The translations under genes were made by a program, and so were the position numbers. A model generated the notes under the pieces. The model searched no databases. It was given only the letters and a program-made list of their open reading frames with translations, and was not told the origin of the DNA. Shown here piece after piece: positions 1 to 8,487 of a stretch of 64,000 bases of DNA. Every line of letters begins with the position of its first letter. Positions within the stretch are counted from its first letter, which is position 1. This DNA comes from Bacillus alkalicellulosilyticus (GTDB lineage Bacteria > Bacillota > Bacilli > Bacillales > Bacillaceae_F), in assembly GCF_002019795.1 (NCBI RefSeq), contig NZ_KV917381.1, positions 636,001 to 700,000 on the forward strand, read 5' to 3'.

Positions 1-540
1 ATCGTAGAAGAAGTATGCATTGTTATCGTCTGGAGATCCACCAAATAATTCAATGTTAAATGGTCCATCTTGGTTTTCTAAATCTAGGGCATCAACAATA
101 TATGTTCCTTGAATAACCCCAACTTTGAAGTTATCGAATGTTGCATAGTATGATACATGCTCTGAGCTTCTAATTAAACGGTCATAAGAAATAACAGGAA
201 TGTCAGCATCTGCAGCCATTTGTAAAACGTTTGTTAACGCTTCACCATCGATAGCAGCGATAACAAGTACGTCAACACCTTTTGTAATCATATTTTCGAT
301 TTGAGAGATTTGAGTTTCAACAACATCTTCTGCATATTGTAAATCTACTTTGAAATCAAGAGCTTCAAGTTCTTTTACCATGTTTTCACCGTCATATACC
401 CAACGCTCGATTGACTTAGAAGGCATCGCGACCCCAACAAAGCCAGCTTCACCACTACCGCCACCTGTAGATTCTCCTCCACACGCAGTTAGAACAGCTG
501 CAAGTAAGAGTGCTAAAAATAAAATTATTACTTTCTTCAC
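1..540 (-). CDS. Sugar ABC transporter substrate-binding lipoprotein, 5' part only (xylose/multiple-sugar type)
   Basis: This is the first 180 codons of a gene that runs off the left edge. The GTG start at 540 has an AGGGGG ribosome site just upstream (about 549-554). The N-terminus is a lipoprotein signal ([20 protein letters not shown]) with the lipobox Cys at residue 20, so the protein should be tethered outside the membrane. The following sequence, with [20 protein letters not shown] and [10 protein letters not shown], is typical of periplasmic binding proteins of the XylF/ChvE group that deliver D-xylose or other monosaccharides to an ABC importer. A cre site lies in its leader. The sensor operon 1182-5143 lies directly upstream on the same strand, which suggests it controls this transporter. 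The exact sugar is inferred. Confidence 0.85.
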   Translation of the reverse strand, partial: MKKVIILFLALLLAAVLTACGGESTGGGSGEAGFVGVAMPSKSIERWVYDGENMVKELEALDFKVDLQYAEDVVETQISQIENMITKGVDVLVIAAIDGEALTNVLQMAADADIPVISYDRLIRSSEHVSYYATFDNFKVGVIQGTYIVDALDLENQDGPFNIELFGGSPDDNNAYFFYD

Positions 541-567
541 CTTAGTTCCCCCTTGGTACTATTATTT

Positions 568-583
568 TTGAATACGCTTACAT
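568..583 (-). promoter_or_regulatory. cre site (CcpA operator) before the sugar transporter
   Basis: The minus strand matches the Bacillus cre consensus WTGNAARCGNWWWCAW at every position (ATGTAAGCGTATTCAA). It lies about 28 bp before the start codon at 540, a position expected to give catabolite repression. Identified by eye. Confidence 0.7.
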
Positions 584-613
584 GTTTATCGTAATCTATT
601 TAAAGTTGCTTTT

Positions 614-642
614 ATATGTAAACATATAGCACATATATATGT
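614..642. promoter_or_regulatory. Palindrome pair in the sugar-transporter promoter region
   Basis: Two adjacent palindromes, ATATGTAAACATAT (614-627) and ACATATATATGT (631-642), lie upstream of the cre site, and a further TTTACATAT follows at 648-656. Such repeated half-sites could bind the YesN-type regulator encoded at 1182-2726. The sequence is AT-rich, so chance similarity is possible. Confidence 0.3.
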
Positions 643-820
643 CTTTCTTTACATATTTAAAATGAAGAAAAAGTGAGGGGGGAATCCAAATGGTTTTATA
701 GTAAAATTTTAAAAAGATAGCATTATTTTAAACAGTGGGAGGATAGAATGAATTGGATGGTTACTTGTAAAAGTGGAGAAGATAGAACCGAAAAAAGGGG
801 CTGGAACAGAACTAGCTAAA

Positions 821-937
821 ACATCTTCACTGGCTTCACTCGCCACAAATCCCGTTGTGAGAACCCACTCACTTCAGCAAGTTGTGAAAAAGGACTCACA
901 ACTTGCTTAAAAAGATAGTGGCGGTTTCGCTCATTGC
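821..937. repeat. Composite repeat with a variable hairpin, copy A
   Basis: A GGCTTCACTCGCC flank (829-844) and an AGTGGCGGTTTCGCTCATTGC-like flank (917-937) surround a perfect 12-bp stem: AGCAAGTTGTGA at 876-887 pairs with TCACAACTTGCT at 896-907. The same arrangement with different stem sequences occurs at 1021-1102, 10255-10349 and 59001-59086. There is no ORF in it. The gene-free stretch 541-1181 holds this copy and the nested element to its right. Confidence 0.6.
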
Positions 938-940
938 TAA

Positions 941-1174
941 GAGGGTGGGACAAAAGGTTAAAAAAAGAGGCCACTGAAAAAGTACAAACCAACTTTTTCA
1001 GAGCCTTTTATTATGGTTGCAATGGCTCCACTCGTTGCTCGCCTGGTACGAGAAACCCACTCGTACCAGGCTTTTAAAAAAAGCAACGGTTACGCACATT
1101 GCATCGAGGGCACTGTAAAAGTTAAAAACCGAACTTTTTCAGTGCCCTCTAAAAAAACCTTTTGTCTCACCCTC
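941..1174. repeat. Nested palindromic element containing copy B of the variable-hairpin repeat
   Basis: The outer arms GAGGGTGGGACAAAAGG (941-957) and CCTTTTGTCTCACCCTC (1158-1174) form a near-perfect inverted repeat. Between them lie, in order, a GCCACTGAAAAAGT hairpin (968-1005), a variable-hairpin repeat (flanks 1021-1038 and 1085-1102; stem GCCTGGTACGAG at 1041-1052 with CTCGTACCAGGC at 1060-1071), and a GGGCACTG-type hairpin (1106-1149). Outer arms of this type sit only a few bases apart elsewhere (for example 33851-33892), so the inner parts look inserted into an ordinary copy. Confidence 0.65.
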
Positions 1175-1181
1175 TCTTTTC

Positions 1182-2726
1182 TTACCTATAATCACTCGGA
1201 GACATTCCTGTATGTTTTTTAAACACTCGACTAAAGTAGTTAGGATCCTTGTAGCCTACTTCATAGCATACTTCTTTTACACTCACTTTTTTTGTTCGCA
1301 TCAGTTCTTTTGCTGTTTCCACTCGAAGGGCCGTTAAATAGTCAATAAACGAGCTGCCCACACGTGTCTTAAATATTTTACTAAAGTATTGTGGGGTTAG
1401 TTCAACTTGTTCAGCGACTTCTTCAAGTGTAATCGGCTTTTTATAATTTTCAGCCATAAATTGTTTGGCAATCAGTAAGACATCTTTTTGTTTTGAATGA
1501 TACATCGAGTGGATGTATGTCGTAATTCGAATGATTTCCTCTTGGAAGATGGACACGGTATTATAATGCAACAGGTTTCGATTGATGGAAACAGTAATCC
1601 CGCAATCAACTAGATGACGACGCATGAGAACTAAGAACTCAGCGACGACCTCTTCAATTGTTTGCTCGGATTGATTGCAATAGGCCAACATTTCATCCAT
1701 AAAATTATGAACTAGAGTCGCTACACTTTCTAAAGAGCCGGATGTTATCGATTCTAACAATTTTTTCTCAGCCTGATAGGGATAGCCTAGATTGAGTTGA
1801 TTTCCTTGCTCTTTGGCATGGTGGTTATAGTATTGACAGGTATTTGGTTGTTTAATAGAGGCAAGTGCAAACAATGCCTCATGATAAGACTGTATAAATT
1901 TTTCAAGTTCATTATAAGTGCGTCCGATTCCTATGGATAATGAATAATCAGGATAGACGTGATGAGACCTACTAATGATTTCTCTACTACAGGCTATAGC
2001 CCGGTCTCGAATATTTTGGTAGCTCCCTTTTTCGGGTAACTGAACGAGAATCGGAAAGCGTCCCATTGTTTGCTCACCAATAAAGTGGTTCGGAAAGATT
2101 TGTTCGATTTCTGACTGAATAAAAGAAAGGTATCCTTTTATTTCTTTATAATCAATAAACTTTGATTTTCGGTTAAATTCAAAAACCATGACAAAGCTGT
2201 CCTTCTGAAAGGTTTCTTGAACATCCCATTCGATATCTTTGTGATGATGAGAAGACCCCATGAGAATAGAAGTAATGACTTTAGATTGAATCACTGATAA
2301 AGCACGACGGTAATTGTCACGCAAGGTGATGTCTTCCGTTCTTTTTCGTTTTTCTGACTCAATCTCGTCTAAGGCCTTTTGAAAAGGAATAATGATTTCC
2401 TCGCGAGAACAAGGCTTTAGGATATAATCTTTAACACCAATTTTCATAACTTGGCGTGCATATTCAAACGTATCAAAAGCAGTGACCATAATAATGTAAA
2501 CAGACGGATTCATTCGCTTCAGTTCTCTGGCTGCCTCAACCCCATCAATACCAGGCATTTTTATATCCATGAAGACGATGTTTGGTCTAAATTCCTCAGC
2601 TAATAAAATCGCAGTACGTCCGTTGTCTGCTTCTTCAATTAGAAGATGAGAGAAAGCTTCTGCTATTATTTTTCGCAAACCTCTTCTTTCAAGTCCTTCA
2701 TCATCGACAATTAATACCCTATACAT
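1182..2726 (-). CDS. YesN-type response regulator with AraC DNA-binding domain
   Basis: Cytoplasmic transcription regulator of 514 residues. An N-terminal receiver domain (about 1-120) begins MYRVLIVDDEGLERRG, with the phospho-acceptor Asp in NIVFMDIKMPG and the conserved Lys in YILKPCS. A long middle region follows. The C-terminal AraC-type double helix-turn-helix (about 410-514) contains KPITLEEVAEQVELTPQYFS and ends in the family signature GYKDPNYFSRVFKKHTG. The start overlaps the kinase gene by 8 bp, so the two are co-translated. It is expected to be phosphorylated by that kinase and to activate genes for the sensed sugar, probably the transporter starting at 540. No target-binding experiment can be read from sequence. 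Confidence 0.92.
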   Translation of the reverse strand: MYRVLIVDDEGLERRGLRKIIAEAFSHLLIEEADNGRTAILLAEEFRPNIVFMDIKMPGIDGVEAARELKRMNPSVYIIMVTAFDTFEYARQVMKIGVKDYILKPCSREEIIIPFQKALDEIESEKRKRTEDITLRDNYRRALSVIQSKVITSILMGSSHHHKDIEWDVQETFQKDSFVMVFEFNRKSKFIDYKEIKGYLSFIQSEIEQIFPNHFIGEQTMGRFPILVQLPEKGSYQNIRDRAIACSREIISRSHHVYPDYSLSIGIGRTYNELEKFIQSYHEALFALASIKQPNTCQYYNHHAKEQGNQLNLGYPYQAEKKLLESITSGSLESVATLVHNFMDEMLAYCNQSEQTIEEVVAEFLVLMRRHLVDCGITVSINRNLLHYNTVSIFQEEIIRITTYIHSMYHSKQKDVLLIAKQFMAENYKKPITLEEVAEQVELTPQYFSKIFKTRVGSSFIDYLTALRVETAKELMRTKKVSVKEVCYEVGYKDPNYFSRVFKKHTGMSPSDYR

Positions 2727-4179
2727 AGCTATTCCCCTCCATCCCTTGTTTAGGTAACTTTAATTGAATTGTGGTTCCTTTTCCGACTTCTGTATCGATT
2801 GAAATTCGTTCATGTGACTGGTAAAACAGTTCTAGTCTTCGTAAGACATTTTTAACGCCTAATCCCGTTGAATGTCCTGTAAGAGAAGATGTGGTCACCG
2901 ACTTATCAAGCAACATTTGGCTCGTCCTGTTATCCATCCCAATTCCATTGTCCTTGATTTGAAGGACAACATAATTCCCTTCACAATGCCCAACAATCTC
3001 AATTTTACCTTTTTGTTCATAGGGCTCAATTCCATGGATAAAAGCATTTTCAACAAGTGGTTGAAGAGTAAGGATAGGCATTCTAAGCGATAGACAATCT
3101 TCAGTGATATCTACTGAAAACTCTACTCTTTCTTCAAATCTCGCTTTCTGGATATAAAAATATTCTTGAACGACGCTAATTTCATCTGCTAAAGTGACAG
3201 GCTTATCCATGACACCTAAGTTATATCTCAACAACTTCGAGATTGAATTAATTAATTTAAATATGGTTTCTGACCCTTCAATCAATGCACACTTGGAAAT
3301 GGTGTTGAGGGTGTTAAATAAAAAGTGAGGGTTTATCTGACTTTGCAAGCTTTTAAGTTCCATTTCCTTCACTAATTTATCCTGTTCAGATTTCTCATGT
3401 AGCTGTCGAACATGAAAGGCTAAATCGGTTCTCATTTTATTGAATGTCTTTGAGAGAAATCCAATTTCATCGCTCGTTTCAGTTAGTTTGGGACCATCTA
3501 GTTTTCCCGCCGCTACTTCTCTTGCCGTTTTTGTTAATTGGTTAATAGGTGCGGATATGCTATTACTAAACAAGTAGGTTGTAAACACACCAACAGAAAA
3601 GGTCGCAAACGACATGAAGAATAGCGTAAGTTTTACATCTTCATTTCGTTGGTTCAAGGCATCATAATAAGTTTGAAACATAGAGAGATCATCGTTAAGT
3701 AACGTTAATGTCTGGTCCTGAATAAAACCAATTAACATAAACGCTTCTTTTTGACTTTCTGAATAGACTTCAATGTCGTCTTCATGAAAAGAAGAGATCG
3801 CTACATCTGTTTCTTCAATAAAACTATCAATCATGTATTGATAGTTTCGAGTTTGTATATAATTATTCTCATTTTGAAAATGAGAGACCAATAAATTTTT
3901 AGCATCTATTAACTGGTCACGATTGTGTTTATAACTTTGTAAATCACTTGACTGATTTTTGTTTAAATAAGCATCCATCGTTTCATAGGTTTTCGATGAT
4001 TTTTGAGAGACATCATTCAATAGGAAAAAGCGTTCTTGGATATGGTTGTAATGCTGCACCGTCTGAGAATAGTTGTAACTGATGAATAGTGATAGGCTAA
4101 TCATAATGAAGAACAATACAATAAAAAATAACATCAATTTAGCCCGGATAGGAATCATTAGTTTAGTTTTGACTGGCAT
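2719..4179 (-). CDS. Sensor histidine kinase, YesM/LytS type
   Basis: Membrane kinase of 486 residues. TM1 is at about 10-30, followed by an extracellular region to about 185, TM2 and a HAMP domain (ISAPINQLTKTAREVAAGKLDG). The His_kinase domain carries the phospho-acceptor His in QINPHFLFNTLNTISK, and the HATPase_c domain has the N box LVENAFIHG and G boxes DNGIGM and GLGVKNVLRRL. This layout is the HPK8/YesM class found with YesN-type regulators. It overlaps the upstream sugar-binding gene by 17 bp and the regulator by 8 bp, making a tight three-gene unit. The extracellular part is mostly helical and has no evident small-molecule domain, fitting input from the binding protein next door (inference). 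Confidence 0.92.
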   Translation of the reverse strand: MPVKTKLMIPIRAKLMLFFIVLFFIMISLSLFISYNYSQTVQHYNHIQERFFLLNDVSQKSSKTYETMDAYLNKNQSSDLQSYKHNRDQLIDAKNLLVSHFQNENNYIQTRNYQYMIDSFIEETDVAISSFHEDDIEVYSESQKEAFMLIGFIQDQTLTLLNDDLSMFQTYYDALNQRNEDVKLTLFFMSFATFSVGVFTTYLFSNSISAPINQLTKTAREVAAGKLDGPKLTETSDEIGFLSKTFNKMRTDLAFHVRQLHEKSEQDKLVKEMELKSLQSQINPHFLFNTLNTISKCALIEGSETIFKLINSISKLLRYNLGVMDKPVTLADEISVVQEYFYIQKARFEERVEFSVDITEDCLSLRMPILTLQPLVENAFIHGIEPYEQKGKIEIVGHCEGNYVVLQIKDNGIGMDNRTSQMLLDKSVTTSSLTGHSTGLGVKNVLRRLELFYQSHERISIDTEVGKGTTIQLKLPKQGMEGNSYV

Positions 4180-5143
4180 GGTCTACATCTTCTTTCTTCA
4201 GTATTGTAGTGGTTGTGTAAAAATTCTTATTGATGTCTTTTTTCTTAAGAAGACTAATTAACAATTGGACTCCGGTATATCCCATATCATATGGTTCTTG
4301 TTTTAAAGTAGCATGAATTTTACCTTTTCTTATAAGAGAGATGGTCTCATCAAGATCATCAAATGCATAGACAAGAATAGAGGAAGAGTGGTTTGCTTTT
4401 TCAATACCATCTGAGATTCCGATGCTATCAACGGCACTAGTTCCAAAGATAACTGAAAGGTCAGGATGTTGTTTTAGCATTTGAAATGTTTGTTCTGTTC
4501 CTTGAATTTTGTTTAGATTTGAACTCTTAGTCGAAACGACTTCTACTCTGGAATCCATAGCAATCGCATCTTGAAAGCCTTGGATTCGTTCATTTAAGTT
4601 ATTCGCTAGTAAACTACCAGTAATAATTCCAACCTTGGTAGGTCCTGTTGCTTCTTCCAAGACAAGCAGACCGATGTCATAGCCAGCTTGGTAATTATTT
4701 GTTCCGACGTAGGGGATATGATGATTATCTTCATAATCAGAATCTACTAATATAACGGGTATTCCTTTTTCAGTTGCTTTATCAATGACAGCTTCAAATT
4801 CATGGGATAAGCCTTGGGTTAAGATGCCATCCACTTTGGAAGCGATCGCCATTTCAAGGAGTTTAATATGGTCTTCAATATTTGTTTGCTTTGTCCCCCA
4901 ATACTCAATTGTGGCATTGTGCTTTTCTGATGCAGCTTCAGCACCTTTATAAAGAGTCTGTAAATAGTGACTATCTAACTCTTGAACGATAAGAACAAAA
5001 TGCAATTTAGTTTCATCATGATGTTGACTTGAGATAACAGGTTCATCAAAATAGAGAGTTTGTTGAAAAAAATGATAGGTGAGTAGTAATGAAAGGAGAA
5101 TAATCATAAGAAATATTGTTGAAATAAAATAATTAGTTTTCAT
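4163..5143 (-). CDS. Membrane-anchored sugar-binding sensor protein (XylFII/RbsB-like)
   Basis: 326 residues. One N-terminal hydrophobic segment (about 6-27) without a lipobox Cys suggests an uncleaved membrane anchor. The rest is a periplasmic-binding-protein type I fold (Peripla_BP_4), with HFVLIVQELDSHYLQTLYKGAE, KVDGILTQGLS and GIPVILVDSDYEDNHHIPYVGTNN (quoted in parts). No permease or ATPase gene follows; a kinase and regulator do. This arrangement matches the XylFII-LytS-LytT type of system described in clostridia, where the binding protein reports D-xylose to the kinase. GAGGGG precedes the ATG. A cre-like site lies upstream. Confidence 0.85.
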   Translation of the reverse strand: MKTNYFISTIFLMIILLSLLLTYHFFQQTLYFDEPVISSQHHDETKLHFVLIVQELDSHYLQTLYKGAEAASEKHNATIEYWGTKQTNIEDHIKLLEMAIASKVDGILTQGLSHEFEAVIDKATEKGIPVILVDSDYEDNHHIPYVGTNNYQAGYDIGLLVLEEATGPTKVGIITGSLLANNLNERIQGFQDAIAMDSRVEVVSTKSSNLNKIQGTEQTFQMLKQHPDLSVIFGTSAVDSIGISDGIEKANHSSSILVYAFDDLDETISLIRKGKIHATLKQEPYDMGYTGVQLLISLLKKKDINKNFYTTTTILKKEDVDHASQN

Positions 5144-5164
5144 CGCTCACACCCCTCACCAATA

Positions 5165-5180
5165 ATAAAAGCGCTTACAT
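5165..5180 (-). promoter_or_regulatory. cre-like site before the sensor operon
   Basis: The minus-strand sequence around TGTAAGCGCTTTTA matches the cre consensus except for one core base. It lies 22 bp upstream of the sensor operon start, so glucose repression of the sensor itself is likely, in line with the perfect site at 568-583. Confidence 0.5.
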
Positions 5181-5296
5181 AAAACAAGTATACTATAAAA
5201 AGGAAATATTCAAAGTAGGAAAATAAAAGCTTTTATTTTAAAAGAGATAAGAGGGAAGGCTAGATAGGAAAGAGATATAGTAAGGTAAATTGAGAA

Positions 5297-5337
5297 GAGG
5301 GTGAGACAAAGGGGGTTTACCCTTTTGTCTCACCCTC
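5297..5337. terminator. Palindromic terminator-like repeat (GAGG-TGGGACAAAAGG family)
   Basis: GAGGGTGAGACAAAGGG and CCTTTTGTCTCACCCTC form a long stem over a short loop. It is one of about seven copies of this family in the window. It stands between the sensor operon promoter and sda and could end sda transcripts on the minus strand. Confidence 0.6.
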
Positions 5338-5409
5338 AAAGCAAGTTGTGAGTGATGCAATTTCTGACGTGATAAGCTAGTTATGTTCCAGCACTAGCTT
5401 AGAATCATA

Positions 5410-5532
5410 TTAGGTTACTAATTGCCTTCTATCAATTTCGTTTTTGAGAAGGGTAATGAAATCCTCGTCCAACTTTCCATGACATGCGAGTAAGTAGGCT
5501 TTTATCAATTGGCTATCAGATAATCGTCTCAT
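5410..5532 (-). CDS. sda: Sda, checkpoint inhibitor of sporulation kinases
   Basis: A 40-residue peptide beginning MRRLSDSQLIKAYLLACHGK and continuing LDEDFITLLKNEIDRRQL. It aligns along its length with B. subtilis Sda ([20 protein letters not shown]...). Sda folds as a helical hairpin that binds the KinA phosphotransfer domain and blocks sporulation when replication is impaired. The start is supported by GAGGAGG a few bases upstream. It is slightly shorter than the usual 46-52 residues, losing only the flexible C-terminus. It is single-cistron here. Confidence 0.85.
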   Translation of the reverse strand: MRRLSDSQLIKAYLLACHGKLDEDFITLLKNEIDRRQLVT

Positions 5533-5694
5533 TGTATCCTCCTCATCGTTTTTTTGAAATAGTTATATAACTTCTTCCCTATCAATAAGAGGTCTAAACT
5601 ACTTTTGGACGATTTGTAGCAATACTTTCAGCGCAGAAACGTTATCTTTTGAGACAGAAGGACGACTCATTATCAGAGGACTTTGTAGCTGGTC

Positions 5695-6111
5695 TTAAAC
5701 GAGGATAAAGATAATTCCTAAGAATAAACAGAGCGGGTTGTATATTAGTGTGTCGTTGGTGGCAAATGTTGAGCCTTTGACTTTTTTAAAAAGGCCCATA
5801 TACTTGAAATCACCAATTGTTCGAAGAATGAAGACGATACCAACGATAATCGAGCCCCGTTGTGTTAAAGCATTTTGAGCCATAACAGAAGTGTAATTGG
5901 CCTGAACAAAAAGGAGTCCAGCTCCTGCCAACAGGAGCAACGCAACTACAATGGTTTCTGCTTTTCTCGGTACAAAAGCGGGAGCATCGCTATTTACTTT
6001 CCTCGGAACGGCTCCATTTACTCCCCATGTCCCTCCGAATGTCCAATAAACGTGAATGCCACTTAGAAGTACTAACAGTAAGATTGCTAACCAAACAAAT
6101 ACATCCATCAT
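5695..6111 (-). CDS. DUF3995 family membrane protein
   Basis: 138 residues with four predicted membrane helices (about 3-22, 52-70, 83-102 and 120-137). The first loop carries GIHVYWTFGGTWGVNG, the hallmark of the DUF3995 family; the loop after helix 3 has RTIGDFKYMGLFKK. Family members are small integral membrane proteins of unknown function, common in Bacilli. It appears monocistronic: the neighbours are sda behind and a divergent diguanylate cyclase gene ahead. No catalytic residues are evident and I assign no function. Confidence 0.8.
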   Translation of the reverse strand: MMDVFVWLAILLLVLLSGIHVYWTFGGTWGVNGAVPRKVNSDAPAFVPRKAETIVVALLLLAGAGLLFVQANYTSVMAQNALTQRGSIIVGIVFILRTIGDFKYMGLFKKVKGSTFATNDTLIYNPLCLFLGIIFILV

Positions 6112-6404
6112 ACTAACACCTCATCTCTAGACAAACATTGACCGTAGTCATTTTTGTTACCCTTAGTATAGATACCATTCCAGTCACTTACAATAGCTTG
6201 AGCTAAACGAAAAGAAAACGATTCATATTTCCTATTTTGTATAAATTAGAATATGGAAATTCTAACTATATTGAAATATGGACAATCTAAAGTTGATATA
6301 TCGCATAAATGCGACCTTAGAAGTGGTTAAAAACTACTGAATTCGTAATAATAGTGTTTGTTATCTAGTATTCTTTCTTTTTTTGGATAAATATGAAGAA
6401 AAAG

Positions 6405-6434
6405 CTACACTACTATTTACTTATTTTGTATAAT
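6405..6434 (+). promoter_or_regulatory. Predicted sigma-A promoter of the diguanylate cyclase gene
   Basis: A -35 of CTACAC (6405-6410), an 18-bp spacer and a TATAAT -10 (6429-6434) lie 30 bp before the start codon. The rest of 6112-6404 is AT-rich with no gene or clear repeat. The whole -35 to -10 segment resembles the one at 61030-61058 before the STAS-like gene. Confidence 0.5.
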
Positions 6435-6464
6435 TAACCTATCCTATCAAAAGAAGGTTATTCA

Positions 6465-7706
6465 ATGAAACTCCTTGACCCGTTTATTACCCCATCCATT
6501 CCTATTGAAAAACAAAAATTATTATTGAACCAACTTTTTAAAGAAAATATAACTCGATGTAAGTTATTTGCTAAAATTGTGATTTTGTTTGAAACCGTCC
6601 TCATTGTAATGAATGTGGCTATGAATTATGCAGAGCAAAAACGATTCGTTGCAGACGATCCCTATTTGTGGATGTATATTTTTTTATGTAGCATGGCTAT
6701 CTTATTATTGTTGTATATTAAATTATTTAATAAAACGAAAGATTCTTCTCAAACCATTAAGACCCGATATCGCTTCGGTTTATTAGGTTTTGTTATGGTT
6801 TTTTTGCTATGGGGAGTGGCGGTCTCATTACTAGACCAAAAAAACTATGGGCATGTGATGGTTCTAGCTATTAATTTGATGTGTGTATCGATTTTGTTTC
6901 GGGCTTCAAATAAATCAATTTTAACATTATATAGTGTTCCTCTCCTTATTTTTATGGTTGCGTTACCTTATTTTCAACCTTCTCCCACTGTTGTGACGGG
7001 TCATTATATTAATTTAGCTGTTTTTGTCTTCTTTTGTTGGATTGCTTCTCGAATGTTATATACAAGTTATACAACTAACTTTTATAATCAGTTACTATTA
7101 AAGGAATCTAATGAAAGATTAGCGATAAAAATTAAAGAAAACGAAAAAATGAATCAAATGCTTGAGGAAGCAAATAAGCAGTTACAACGAATTACAGTCT
7201 TAGATGAACTCACGAAAATTCCTAATCGTCGAGGGTTTCAACAATATATAAAGGATGCGTTACAAACTCAAGAGCGAAAAGTGGCGATACTCATGATTGA
7301 TATTGATGAGTTTAAACCATTTAATGATAATTATGGGCATCTTGAAGGAGATTACATTCTTGAAACGGTGGCACAAAAAATTAATGAATACATTGACTTG
7401 GAAACAATCTATGTTGCGAGATTTGGTGGCGAAGAATTCATTGTCACTATACTTGATGCTTCAGAAACTGAAGTGGAGAGATTTGCTGAGGAAATTAGAA
7501 GAGCAATATGTGAGTTGGAAATCCCACATTACTACTCTTCAGTTTCTAGTTATTTGACGATTAGCATAGGATTTGCTGATGGTATAGCGTCAACCGAAGA
7601 AGATATCGAGCGAATACTCCAAGAAGCAGATAATGCCCTCTACAAGGCAAAGGAATATGGTCGAAACCAAGTGGTAAAAGGTTTACGTTATAGTGAGATG
7701 GTGTAA
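6465..7706 (+). CDS. Membrane-bound GGDEF diguanylate cyclase
   Basis: 413 residues. An N-terminal half with about six membrane helices (residues 30-210) is followed by a short coiled coil (about 212-245) and a C-terminal GGDEF domain. The active-site loop reads ARFGGEEF (GGEEF at 321-325), with substrate-site residues in MIDIDEFKPFNDNYGH, so synthesis of cyclic di-GMP from two GTP is expected. The allosteric RxxD inhibitory site five residues before GGEEF is absent, so product inhibition may be weak. The membrane part resembles no small-molecule sensor I can name. It is monocistronic with its own promoter and ends before a repeat element. Confidence 0.9.
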   Translation: MKLLDPFITPSIPIEKQKLLLNQLFKENITRCKLFAKIVILFETVLIVMNVAMNYAEQKRFVADDPYLWMYIFLCSMAILLLLYIKLFNKTKDSSQTIKTRYRFGLLGFVMVFLLWGVAVSLLDQKNYGHVMVLAINLMCVSILFRASNKSILTLYSVPLLIFMVALPYFQPSPTVVTGHYINLAVFVFFCWIASRMLYTSYTTNFYNQLLLKESNERLAIKIKENEKMNQMLEEANKQLQRITVLDELTKIPNRRGFQQYIKDALQTQERKVAILMIDIDEFKPFNDNYGHLEGDYILETVAQKINEYIDLETIYVARFGGEEFIVTILDASETEVERFAEEIRRAICELEIPHYYSSVSSYLTISIGFADGIASTEEDIERILQEADNALYKAKEYGRNQVVKGLRYSEMV

Positions 7707-7758
7707 GTTTTATATCAGAGCAACTACAAGCTAGTGTGGCAGATACGCTCATTGCGTA

Positions 7759-7801
7759 GAGGATGGGACAAAAAGGAAAACACACCTTTTGTTCCATCCT
7801 C
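7759..7801. terminator. Palindromic terminator-like repeat
   Basis: GAGGATGGGACAAAAAGG pairs with CCTTTTGTTCCATCCTC over a short loop. Just upstream, GGCAGATACGCTCATTGC (about 7737-7755) matches the right flank of the variable-hairpin repeats, so this is a half copy of that composite element. It probably terminates both the cyclase gene and the convergent coat genes. Confidence 0.6.
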
Positions 7802-7820
7802 TTGTTTTTTGACTAAAGAC

Positions 7821-8114
7821 TTAAGAAAGAGTAAGTGCGGTATGTGATGCTTGTAGGTCGACTTTTAGCTGTTCACTTATATTATTTGGATGGTAATAGC
7901 TTTTTTTCATCATATATTGACTTATATTTTCGTGAATTTCAATCGAATCGTTCAACTGTTGACGTAAAGCTTCCCTTACCTCTGGAGTGGCAGCATCGGT
8001 TAAAGCAAAGGAAAGATTTCTGACAGCAGATTTAGCAGAAATGAGAAAGTCTGTAGCGATAACTTGGTCTGTCATGCCTTTCATCCCAGCTATGTTTTGT
8101 AGAATATGGGCCAT
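7821..8114 (-). CDS. Spore coat protein, CotF/YraD-like
   Basis: 97 residues, mainly helical, matching the coat F (CotF) domain: a TDFLISAKSAVRNLSFALTD helix followed by TPEVREALRQQLNDSIEIH. The C-terminal YYHPNNISEQLKVDLQAS resembles B. subtilis YraD/YraF. It lies 1 bp after the small partner gene 8116-8316 and is the same gene pair, in opposite orientation, as 8488-9069. Expected to be made during sporulation and deposited in the coat. Confidence 0.85.
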   Translation of the reverse strand: MAHILQNIAGMKGMTDQVIATDFLISAKSAVRNLSFALTDAATPEVREALRQQLNDSIEIHENISQYMMKKSYYHPNNISEQLKVDLQASHTALTLS

Positions 8115-8115
8115 C

Positions 8116-8316
8116 TTAATTTCCCTCCGTCTGTAAAAATCCTTGTAGTTGTTCTATGTGTTGTTTTCCAATAGAAACATCCATTGAAAGGATCTCTTTT
8201 AACTCTTCGCATTGAACTAAACCGCTCATCGTAGTAGATTTCGTCAAGCAAATATTTTTAAATGACAGTAATTCATGTAATTCTAATGTTTCGTGTAAGG
8301 CTAATGTTTTCTTCAT
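8116..8316 (-). CDS. Small spore-coat-associated protein, YraE/YraG-like
   Basis: 66 residues. The HETLELHELLSFKNICLTKS segment is shared with the paralogue at 8488-8694 (HETMETHELLNFKTVTLLKS), and the rest keeps the same helix pattern. In B. subtilis such small proteins (YraG, YraE) precede CotF-like partners (YraF, YraD), exactly as here. The start at 8316 is the only one giving the conserved N-terminus. It probably shares a sporulation promoter in the 8317-8487 gap with, or back to back to, the second pair. Confidence 0.8.
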   Translation of the reverse strand: MKKTLALHETLELHELLSFKNICLTKSTTMSGLVQCEELKEILSMDVSIGKQHIEQLQGFLQTEGN

Positions 8317-8487
8317 AACTTCACTCCTAGAATAAAATCTCTGCTTGTTTATGGTACGTCATTATAGTTTTATTATTCTTTGTAACCCACGACATTCCTG
8401 AATTTCTTAACGTAAGAAAGTAATTGGATAAACAAACTCTTTTAGTGAAAAAATATCTTTGTTTATTAGCATAGGGGGGATAGTGTT

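Noticed and set aside
350-571. Plus-strand frame of 73 codons at the left edge
   Set aside because: Antisense to the well-supported sugar-binding lipoprotein start; Ser/Pro-rich shadow.
1013-1222. Plus-strand frame of 69 codons
   Set aside because: It runs through palindromic repeats and into the end of the regulator gene; no family similarity.
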